Origin: Asticcacaulis sp.
GTDB taxonomy: Bacteria; Pseudomonadota; Alphaproteobacteria; Caulobacterales; Caulobacteraceae
Assembly: GCA_024707255.1 (NCBI GenBank)
Contig: JANQAC010000001.1
Coordinates: 992,001 to 1,056,000, forward strand
DNA: 64,000 nucleotides
Direction: 5' to 3'
Shown: positions 54,760 through 62,122 of the stretch, piece after piece
How the letters are laid out: each line of letters begins with the position of its first letter
Numbering within the stretch: position 1 is the first letter of the stretch
Notes under the pieces: generated by a model
Database searches by the model: none
Told to the model about the DNA's origin: nothing
The model's input: the letters and a program-made list of their open reading frames with translations, nothing else
Made by a program: the position numbers and the translations under genes

Positions 54760-55571
54760 CGGCTTCGTCTGACATTCTGCCTTCCGGCATTCCCTCTGGT
54801 GCCCGCGACCATATCGCCGGGCGACTGGCTGATCTGGCGGCTGGCGAAGAGATGCACCTGATGATCGCCATCGAATCCGGAAGCCGCGCCTGGGGCTTTC
54901 CTTCGACCGACAGCGATTATGACGTGCGCTTTATCTATGTCCGGCCACGCAGCGCCTATTTGTCAGTCCGCGACCTGCGGGACGTGATTGAAACGCCATT
55001 GGTCGACGATCCGGCCCTGGGTGTGCCTTTCGACCTCAATGGCTGGGACGTGCGAAAAGCTTTGCGATTGGCCCTGGGCTCCAATCCGGTGCTGCACGAA
55101 TGGCTGGTTTCCCCCATCCGTTATGCCGGCGGTGAGATCGCCGACTTGCGCGCCTTCGTGGCAGCGAACGCTGATCCAGCTGTCTATCAGTACCACTATG
55201 ATCGCCAGTGCCGTGCCGCATGGAACGACATGGAGACCGAGCCTGCGAAGGCAACAATCAAGCGTTACTGCTATGCCCTCAGGCCTGCCCTGATGCGACT
55301 ATGGCTAAAGCGCCGCGACGACCTGCCGCCGATGGACGTACATAATCTGTGTAATGGCCTGGACCTGTCACAGGAAGCCGTCAACGCAATGGCCGCCCTT
55401 TTCGCTCATAAGCGCGACGGTGGCGAAGGCGACACTGTCAGGCACAGTCCGGCGCTCGATGACCTGATCCGTGAGGCGCTGACGGACAAGCCTCCGCGCC
55501 CCGCAAAGTGCTATGTCGATCCACGGCAATTGCGTGAGGCGGACGACCTGTTCGCCAGCTTTCTAAGATAG
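54756..55571 (+). CDS. RlaP/YcgL-like nucleotidyltransferase 2
   Basis: TTG 54756 overlaps the preceding stop (TTGA), giving 271 residues. The active site is IAIESGSRAWGFPSTDSDYDVRFIYV, with GS and a DYD pair. FDLNGWDVRKALRLALGSNPVLHEWL, IKRYCYALRPALMRLWL and a C-terminal helical part follow. It belongs to the same broad family as its neighbour but to a different branch, closer to YcgL. The pairing suggests two steps on, or two classes of, RNA or nucleotide substrate. Confidence 0.88.
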   Translation: MTASSDILPSGIPSGARDHIAGRLADLAAGEEMHLMIAIESGSRAWGFPSTDSDYDVRFIYVRPRSAYLSVRDLRDVIETPLVDDPALGVPFDLNGWDVRKALRLALGSNPVLHEWLVSPIRYAGGEIADLRAFVAANADPAVYQYHYDRQCRAAWNDMETEPAKATIKRYCYALRPALMRLWLKRRDDLPPMDVHNLCNGLDLSQEAVNAMAALFAHKRDGGEGDTVRHSPALDDLIREALTDKPPRPAKCYVDPRQLREADDLFASFLR

Positions 55572-55582
55572 GCCAAGCTTCT

Positions 55583-56809
55583 TTAAATAGGCTCGTCGAT
55601 GGACCTGGCAAGGGGTGTGAACAGCTTCGGGCCGGTTTCGGTCATGTGCCAGCAATCCTCCAGGCGGATGCCGAATTCGCCGGAGATATAGAGCCCCGGC
55701 TCATCCGAGAAGCACATGCCGTCGGCCAGCGGCGTCAGGTCGCTGTGTACGAGGTAGGGAGACTCGTGGCCGTCCATGCCGATGCCGTGGCCAGTGCGGT
55801 GAGGCAGCCCCGGCAGGCGGTAGCCCGGTCCCCAGCCTGCCTTTTCGTAAAAGGCGCGCACCGCGTCATCTATACTACCCACCGGGACACCGATCCGCGC
55901 GGTTTCCAGCGCAATTTCCTGTCCGCGCCTGACCGTTTCCCACACCTGACGCTGTTTGGCCGAGGGCGCGCCATAGACCCAGCTTCGGGAAATATCCGAC
56001 TCGTAGCCATGCACGCTGCACCCGCAATCCATCAGGATCACCGAGCCTTCACGCACGGTCTGTTTCTGTTTCGAGCCGTGCGGATAGGCGCTGGCCTCAT
56101 TGAGCAGCACCATCGAAAATTCGGGGGCACCGCCGAGCGCTACGGTTGCCTGGTCCATCAGGGCGGAAATATCGTGGCCCGACATGCCGGGCTGGATGGC
56201 GGCATGGACCTGGCGCAAGGCCGTGATGGTGATGTCATTGGCCACCTGCATCAGGGCCAGTTCGGCGGGTGATTTGATCTGGCGGCAGGCATTGACCAGT
56301 CCCTGACCGGAGATCAGTTCGTAAGCCGGTCCCTGCGCCTTCAGGGCATCGACGATGAAGAAGCGCACATCGGGTTCGATGGCAATACGACCGGACGAGA
56401 CGCCCCGGTCGTTCAGCGCCTGAACGATCAGGGCTTCCGGGTTTTCATGTTCGTTCCACGGCCGGACATCGGCCTCGATCTGCATGGTTTCGCGGATGCT
56501 CGGTTCCTCGAAGGCCGGGGTGACGATAATGGCCGCACCTTTCGCCGGCAAGACCGCCGCCGTGATCCGTTCCGAGGTCCACCACTGGACGCCTGTGAAA
56601 TAATCGAGCGTCGAGCCGGATTCGACCAGCAGGGCGGCAATGCCCTGCGCCTGCATTAGCCCTTGCAGTTTGTTGATGCGCGCCAGCCGTTCGGCAGCGT
56701 CGATCGGTCTCGCATTTGCCGCCAGGGATATGGGGGCTGTTTCTGCCATGGCGGGTCCGGCTATGCCCGCGGCCATAAGCCCCGTCAGGAAAACGCGTTT
56801 CGAGATCAT
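55583..56809 (-). CDS. Exported M24 family metallopeptidase (Xaa-Pro aminopeptidase-like)
   Basis: The 408-residue protein has a twin-arginine-free signal peptide ending PAMAET. The creatinase N-domain (DYFTGVQWWTSERITA) is followed by the pita-bread catalytic domain. Metal ligands are in LMDCGCSVHGYESDISRSW (two Asp), HRTGHGIGMDGH (His), CFSDEPGLYI (Glu) and FGIRLEDCWH (Glu), all present. It should cleave Xaa-Pro dipeptides or related peptides in the periplasm. Alone, convergent with the nucleotidyltransferase pair. Confidence 0.9.
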   Translation of the reverse strand: MISKRVFLTGLMAAGIAGPAMAETAPISLAANARPIDAAERLARINKLQGLMQAQGIAALLVESGSTLDYFTGVQWWTSERITAAVLPAKGAAIIVTPAFEEPSIRETMQIEADVRPWNEHENPEALIVQALNDRGVSSGRIAIEPDVRFFIVDALKAQGPAYELISGQGLVNACRQIKSPAELALMQVANDITITALRQVHAAIQPGMSGHDISALMDQATVALGGAPEFSMVLLNEASAYPHGSKQKQTVREGSVILMDCGCSVHGYESDISRSWVYGAPSAKQRQVWETVRRGQEIALETARIGVPVGSIDDAVRAFYEKAGWGPGYRLPGLPHRTGHGIGMDGHESPYLVHSDLTPLADGMCFSDEPGLYISGEFGIRLEDCWHMTETGPKLFTPLARSIDEPI

Positions 56810-57012
56810 ATATCCCCCAATGTGGCTTGCCGCGCGTTCGATGCCAGCGGCTTATTGAGAGACGCTAGCACGACCGGCAGCGGGCGCAAATCCCGTTACA
56901 TCGCCTGACAGGCGAGTTTTTTCGATTGACGCGCGCCCGTTAACCGGTGTTAAGAGATTATAAATCCGGCGATCGTAAAAGTTAAAATGTCATAAGTTGT
57001 GGAGACGCGTGC

Positions 57013-57216
57013 ATGTCTTTGACTGAAAAACTGCTGATGCCGAAGAAGCTGATGATCGCGGGCCTGGTGATGATCGCCACCCTGATCCTGTGCATCGGCC
57101 TGCAATATTATTTCGATATCCAGACCGTGAAGCTGGTCAAATCCGTCTTCTATTATCTGGTGCTCGACTATATCTGGGCCTCGATCCGCCGCGAATTTTT
57201 CCCGGACCGTTCCTGA
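57013..57216 (+). CDS. Small hypothetical membrane protein
   Basis: The 67-residue protein has one strong helix, LMIAGLVMIATLILCIGLQYYF, and a second weaker one, VKSVFYYLVLDYIWASI. GGAG at 57001-57004 fits ATG 57013. The family is not recognised. A strong hairpin at 57239 ends it. Two TTAA sites upstream (56940-56953) are only 6 bases apart, so a CtrA box is not claimed. Confidence 0.65.
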   Translation: MSLTEKLLMPKKLMIAGLVMIATLILCIGLQYYFDIQTVKLVKSVFYYLVLDYIWASIRREFFPDRS

Positions 57217-57238
57217 GATTAACGCCCTTTCTGAAATT

Positions 57239-57274
57239 AAAAACGCTTCCCCGCCGCCGCAGGGAAGCGTTTTT
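57239..57274. terminator. Bidirectional intrinsic terminator
   Basis: AAAAACGCTTCCC (57239-57251) pairs with GGGAAGCGTTTTT (57262-57274) with A and T runs at both ends. It lies between converging genes and serves both. Confidence 0.85.
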
Positions 57275-57280
57275 CGTTGC

Positions 57281-58008
57281 TTAGGCCGCCACAGACAAGC
57301 TGGAAGCCGAGGCCGAGGCCATCGATTTGAGGCTGCCGGAACTGTAAGCCTCGATCGCGCTTTGCAGTTCCTTGAGCAGGCTGGCGATATCCGTCGCGGG
57401 GTCAGTACTGCTGAAAGTGCTTGCGGCCGAAGTGGTCGCTGTCGCATCGCCCATGCCGCCGGGCGGTGGCCCCGGTGGCGGACCGCCAGCCCCCTGAGGG
57501 CCACCTTGCGGACCATTGGCCTGCATCTGCTCATCGAAGGCCGACTTTTCAGATGAGGTCACCGAGCCGTCACCATTCGTATCCATCGAGGCGAACATCT
57601 GATCGGCGCGGGTGGTATCCGTGCTGCCGGTCTTCGACGTGTCGAAGGCTTCCATTTCAGTCTTGCTGATCGCGCCATCGCCATCGCTGTCCATATCGGA
57701 CAGGGAGGGCGGGCCATTTTCCCCGCCGTGGCCATGACCACCCTGATGGCCTTCAGCCCCTGGCTTTGCAGCAGGGCGCCCATAAGCTGATCGGACATCT
57801 GGCTGAGGAAGTAGCTTAAGTCTTCGCTGACACTGGTGGTCGAAGATGCAGAGGTTGTCGAACTGGTCGAGGACGACGCCGCACTGCTGCCAGAAGCACT
57901 GGAGGTGCTTGAGGTCGAAGACGCGGAGGACGTTTGGGACGCCAGTCTGGCCTGCATCTGGGATAATAGCTGGCTGAGGGATGCCCCCGCCGTGCTGCCT
58001 ATCTGCAT
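57281..58008 (-). CDS. EF-hand protein with Ser-rich linker, frameshifted in this sequence
   Basis: From ATG 58008 (MQIGSTAGASLSQLLSQMQ) a Ser/Thr-rich linker of about 35 residues leads to DLSYFLSQMSDQLMGALLQSQ. The frame then breaks at four C (57757-57760, plus strand). Adding one base gives a continuous read into GAEGHQGGHGHGGENGPP and two EF-hands, DMDSDGDGAISKTEM and SMDTNGDGSVTSSEK. A Pro/Gly-rich stretch and an Ala/Ser-rich end follow. Corrected length is 242 residues. No signal peptide is seen. Calcium binding is likely; the role is unknown. Confidence 0.75.
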
Positions 58009-58347
58009 GTTAATCTCCTGAAAATACCGGAGGAAGAAATCCGGCAAGTTCATAAGAGAAAATATTCAAGTTAACAGGATATTATTTTAATCCATATTTC
58101 AATATTGCAACAAAAATACCAAATTCATGACTTGAAATATACAGCAATTCACTCTGAATATATCACGATAAACATACATGCAAGCAAAATTTACTGTAGG
58201 CAAAAACGCATCGGCAAGCTTTTCCCTGCAGCAAAGCCCACTTGCCTATCCAACTCATGGCGGTTAATCTAAAAAACGGCCTAAAATTGACCACAAAAAG
58301 CCCCTAACCGATCGTTCAGCCCTCCATTCCTTGACAGTGATATCGCC
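58009..58347. other. AT-rich divergent intergenic region
   Basis: These 339 bases lie between two divergent EF-hand genes. The stretch 58060-58230 is strongly AT-rich and must hold promoters for one or both. I see no ORF, RNA or convincing operator in it. CGGAGG at 58034-58039 reads on the plus strand only and is not a ribosome site for either gene. Confidence 0.5.
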
Positions 58348-59037
58348 ATGCGCCCTTACCGCTTCCTTTTTACGCTTCTCATCGCCGGCGCGGGCCTCGG
58401 CACCGCAGCGAACGCGCAGGACTATTTCGGCGTCGGCATGAGCCTGAACGTCTTCTTCTCGCCTTCGGGCCAGCCCTTCCGCGCACCGGCGGGCCAGCCC
58501 TATCCGGTAACGAAATGGTTTGAGCAGGCCGATACGGACAAGGACGGCAAGATCAGCCACGATGAATTCCTCAATGATGCCGCCGCCTTCTTCAACAAGC
58601 TCGACACCAATCACGACGGCTATATCAACAGCCCGGAAAACAGCGCCTACGAGAATGACGTGGCTCCGGAAATCACGCGCACCGATCCGCGCATCAAACA
58701 GCCCAAAAACTATGTTGCCCAGGCGGATGACTCCGGCGAGAACACGGACCCGACCGCCGGGCGCTATCAGAAGCAGATCGTGGGCGCCTCGCAATATGGC
58801 ATGATCGATGAGCCGCAGCCGATCCGCGCCGCCGACAGCAATCTCGATTTCCGTGTCAAGACCGATGAATGGCTCAACGCGACGAACCAGCGCTTTTCCA
58901 TTCTCGACAGCAACCAGGACGGCTTTATCACCCCGGACGAACTGCTGAAGACGCCGGCCCAGTTTGCCAGCGAGATGCCGGCGCCGGACGGTAAAAAGGG
59001 CAAGGGCGCCAAGAAAAAACGTTTCATGGGAAACTGA
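58348..59037 (+). CDS. Secreted EF-hand calcium-binding protein
   Basis: The 229-residue protein has a signal peptide ending NAQDYF. At least three EF-hand loops are visible: ADTDKDGKISHDEF and LDTNHDGYINSPEN (adjacent, residues about 65-100) and LDSNQDGFITPDEL near 190-205. A weaker one is ADSNLDFRVKTDEW. The tail is very basic (KKGKGAKKKRFMGN). It probably binds calcium in the periplasm or outside; the partner is unknown. Divergent from the other EF-hand gene. Confidence 0.85.
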   Translation: MRPYRFLFTLLIAGAGLGTAANAQDYFGVGMSLNVFFSPSGQPFRAPAGQPYPVTKWFEQADTDKDGKISHDEFLNDAAAFFNKLDTNHDGYINSPENSAYENDVAPEITRTDPRIKQPKNYVAQADDSGENTDPTAGRYQKQIVGASQYGMIDEPQPIRAADSNLDFRVKTDEWLNATNQRFSILDSNQDGFITPDELLKTPAQFASEMPAPDGKKGKGAKKKRFMGN

Positions 59038-59180
59038 TTTTTCGACAAATCCGTCCGCATAACCGCGGCGATACAGTTAAATTCGCCCCCGAATATGCAC
59101 CAGTCAGGATATTTTATCTCGCCTTGCCCGGAGTTTCGTGGTACGCCGCGCGCTTCATTTTTATCTGAGGCAGGGACAAA

Positions 59181-59939
59181 GTGTCCAAATCGGTTCGCAA
59201 ATTGGGATTATTTGGTCTGGGGGCGTTCGGCCGCCTGATCGTCAAGCACCTTTCCCCCTATTTCGACATCTATGCCTGCGACCCCGGCCCGGCGGCCCGC
59301 GCCTTCGCCCGGCGTCATAATGTCACACTGGTCGACCTGCCAGTGGCCGCGGCCTGCGACATCGTGGTTCTGGCCACACCGATCCGCACGCTTGAAGCCC
59401 TAGCCAAATCTATCGCGCCCTATGTAAAGCCTTACGGGCTGGTGATCGATGTCGGCTCGGTCAAGATCAAGCCGGCCAAATGGCTGGTCGACGCCCTGCC
59501 CGCCACGGTTTCGATCCTCTGTACCCATCCGTTGTTCGGCCCGCAATCGGCGCGCAAGGGCATTCATGACCTGGAAATCGTCCTGTGCCCGGTGCGCGTG
59601 CGTCATATGGACGCCCTGGTGCGCTTTTTCAGCCAGACGCTCGACCTCAAGGTCTCCATCGCCACGCCGGAACAGCACGACAAGGCGCTGGCGGCCGTGC
59701 AGGGCCTGACCCATCTGATCGCCAAGGTCCTGAGTGGCCTGGAGCCTCTGCCGACCGTCCACACCACCCGCTCCTACGATCTGATGATGCAGGGCGTTGG
59801 CCTGGTTTCGGGCGATTCCGACGAGTTGTTCCTGTCGATCGAGCGCGACAATCCGTTTGCCGCCGAAATCCGCAAGCGCTTCTTCAGCGAGATCGACGCC
59901 CTGCGCAACCGGCTGGAAGCCCACGACAGCGGCAAGTAG
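59181..59939 (+). CDS. tyrA: Prephenate/arogenate dehydrogenase
   Basis: GTG 59181 gives 252 residues. The NAD(P) loop is LGLFGLGAFGRLIVKHL. TRTLEALAKSIAPYVKPYGLVIDVGSVK-like segments follow, then the conserved THPLFGPQSARKG with the substrate histidine. It oxidises and decarboxylates prephenate or arogenate on the way to tyrosine. The short form without an ACT domain resembles plant- and proteobacterial-type arogenate dehydrogenases, so arogenate is a reasonable alternative substrate. Confidence 0.85.
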   Translation: MSKSVRKLGLFGLGAFGRLIVKHLSPYFDIYACDPGPAARAFARRHNVTLVDLPVAAACDIVVLATPIRTLEALAKSIAPYVKPYGLVIDVGSVKIKPAKWLVDALPATVSILCTHPLFGPQSARKGIHDLEIVLCPVRVRHMDALVRFFSQTLDLKVSIATPEQHDKALAAVQGLTHLIAKVLSGLEPLPTVHTTRSYDLMMQGVGLVSGDSDELFLSIERDNPFAAEIRKRFFSEIDALRNRLEAHDSGK

Positions 59940-59959
59940 GCGCCTGTCCGCGAGAGCAA

Positions 59960-61834
59960 TCAGGTGCCGGCGGCTTTTTCAACCGCAGCCGCCGCCACCT
60001 CTTCCAGCGACCGCTTCGGTTTGACCGGCGCTTCCGGCTTGCGGATGCCGAACATCTTGCGGAAGACATCGCGGCGTTCATGAACGCTGGCCAGGACCAG
60101 CCCCATCGGCACGCCCAGATCGATCAGGGTGTTTTCCGCCAGTTGCAGCGACGCCTCGATCGTTTCCGGCACGGCATCGGTGGCCCCCATCTGATAGAGA
60201 CGCTGGGCATGGGCGGCATCACGCGCGCGGGCAATGATATGGACATCGGCGCGCATGGCCCGCACCGCCTTGACCACCTCGTCGGTAAAGGCCGGATTGG
60301 AGGCCGTGACCACTACGGCGCGGGCGCGCTCGATGCCTAAGCTATGCAGGAATTCCGCCGCCGAGGCATCGCCGTACCAGGCTTCGATATGCTGCGCGCG
60401 GGCGCGCTGCGTGACCTGCGGATTGATATCGATCACCATGTAGTCAATATTGTGCAGCTTCAGCATGTCGGTGACCAGCTCGCCGACGCGGCCGAAACCC
60501 ACCACAATGACCTTGGCGGCCTCGCTCACGATTTCCGGCGCCACGCTCGTGGGCGCTTCGCCGTTTTTCGCCAGCTTTTTCGACAGGCGGGCCGCACCGG
60601 CGGCAAGGAAGGGAATGCAAAACAGCGAGATGATCGAGGCCAGGATGACCGTCTGGCCAAATTCGGCATTCAGCACCTTGTGGCCGATCGCCTGATCGAT
60701 GATGACGAAGGCAAATTCACCCGCCGGCCCCAGCACCGCCGCCGTCTCGATGGCGCTGCGGTTATTGAGGCCGAACAGGCGCGCCACCGGATAGATGACC
60801 GCCATCTTCAGGGCGATCAGTGCCGCCGCCAGCCCGAAGACCAGCATCGGCTGGCTGATGACGGCGGCCACTTCGAGACGCGCGCCGACGGTCACGAAGA
60901 ACAGGCCCAACAGCAGCCCCTTGAAGGGCTCGACCATGTTTTCGATCTCGCGGCGGTATTCGGTTTCGGCCAGCAGCACGCCGGCGACGAAGGCGCCCAG
61001 CCCCATGCTGAGGCCGGCCATGACCGATATCTGCCCCGCCACCAGCACGCACAGCAGGCAGGCGGCCATGAACAGTTCGCGCGACCGCGAAAAGGCGACG
61101 GAGTTGAACAGCGGCCGCAGCAGCCAGCGGCCGCCGATGACCAGTATGCCGATACCGATCAGGGCCGGGATCAGGGCCAGCAGGCCGGAAAGACTGCGGC
61201 CGTCCCCCGCCGCGCCGCCGGCCAGCATGACCACGGTGATCAGGATCGGGGCAACGGCGATATCCTGGGCCAGCAGAACGGCGAAGACGCTGCGGCCGGA
61301 GGCGGTCTTGAGCGCCTTGCGATCGGCGAGGACGGGAATGACGACGGCGGTGGACGACAGGGCCAGCGCCATGCCGAGCGCGACCGACGACACGAAGCTG
61401 CGTCCGATCAGCAGGAACAGGCCGGTCAGGGCCAGGGCGCATAGGACCACCTGGAGTGCACCAAGCCCGAAGACCAGGCGGCGCATCGATTTCAGGCGCT
61501 CGAAGGTCAGTTCCAGACCGATAGAGAACAACAGAAAGACGACGCCTAGTTCGGCAAGCTGGTGGACGGTATGCGAACGCATGACGCTGAAGGCATCAAG
61601 TACCGGCCAGGCCGTAGCCAGACGCCCCATGACATCGGGCCCCAGCAGCACGCCGATCAGCAGGAACCCCAGGACGCTGGAGACCTTGTAGCGCTGGAAG
61701 ATGGGCACGACGACCGCGGAAGCCAGAAGAAAGACGATAATGAAGATGTAATAGCCTTGCGCGTCGGCATTCAGCACCGGCGCAAGGGTTTCTTTCGCAA
61801 TTGCGGACATCTGACTCGCAGCCGATGCGTTCAT
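59960..61834 (-). CDS. Monovalent cation:proton antiporter-2 (KefB/KefC type)
   Basis: The 624-residue protein has 12-13 membrane helices of the CPA2 family, including LGVVFLLFSIGLELTFERLKSMRR, LALSSTAVVIPVLADRK and VLGPAGEFAFVIID. A cytoplasmic RCK/TrkA-N domain follows (KVIVVGFGRVGELVTDMLKLHNIDYMVIDINP, residues about 450-570), and a helical tail. This is the KefB/KefC or YbaL layout of potassium efflux gated by glutathione or nucleotides. No KefF/KefG partner gene adjoins. Convergent with tyrA. Confidence 0.9.
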   Translation of the reverse strand: MNASAASQMSAIAKETLAPVLNADAQGYYIFIIVFLLASAVVVPIFQRYKVSSVLGFLLIGVLLGPDVMGRLATAWPVLDAFSVMRSHTVHQLAELGVVFLLFSIGLELTFERLKSMRRLVFGLGALQVVLCALALTGLFLLIGRSFVSSVALGMALALSSTAVVIPVLADRKALKTASGRSVFAVLLAQDIAVAPILITVVMLAGGAAGDGRSLSGLLALIPALIGIGILVIGGRWLLRPLFNSVAFSRSRELFMAACLLCVLVAGQISVMAGLSMGLGAFVAGVLLAETEYRREIENMVEPFKGLLLGLFFVTVGARLEVAAVISQPMLVFGLAAALIALKMAVIYPVARLFGLNNRSAIETAAVLGPAGEFAFVIIDQAIGHKVLNAEFGQTVILASIISLFCIPFLAAGAARLSKKLAKNGEAPTSVAPEIVSEAAKVIVVGFGRVGELVTDMLKLHNIDYMVIDINPQVTQRARAQHIEAWYGDASAAEFLHSLGIERARAVVVTASNPAFTDEVVKAVRAMRADVHIIARARDAAHAQRLYQMGATDAVPETIEASLQLAENTLIDLGVPMGLVLASVHERRDVFRKMFGIRKPEAPVKPKRSLEEVAAAAVEKAAGT

Positions 61835-62026
61835 CTTCGGGATACCTATCCTCTTTAGGGGTGTGCTCTGACTATAAGGGGAGGGTCGCTTGAATTGTAA
61901 CCCCCGCAGCGCACGTTTTCGTGAAACATGACGGAAAATTCATGTTGGCTGCGTTCATAAAAGCGCTAAGGTGCAGATAGTATCTTTTTTAATCAATGGA
62001 CACGACGGCCGAGACCGCCGGTCCTC

Positions 62027-62057
62027 AGAGCGAACCTTTCGCTCTAAGTTTTTGTTT
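62027..62057 (+). terminator. Terminator-like hairpin in the leader of the M13 peptidase gene
   Basis: AGAGCG (62027-62032) pairs with CGCTCT (62040-62045), and AAGTTTTTGTTTT follows. This has the form of an intrinsic terminator but lies 66 bases before the ATG of the same-strand peptidase gene. A smaller GACC-GCC-GGTC hairpin precedes it. It could end a short RNA starting near 61975 or attenuate the peptidase gene. Confidence 0.45.
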
Positions 62058-62122
62058 TGTCGCGCAATATTTCCGAAAAGTGGTGGCCACTTTATCGGAT
62101 TGCGCTTTAGGGGTGCCTCCAC

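Noticed and set aside
56940..56953. TTAA pair as a CtrA box upstream of the small membrane protein at 57013
   Set aside because: The half-sites are 6 bases apart, not 7, so the spacing rule fails.
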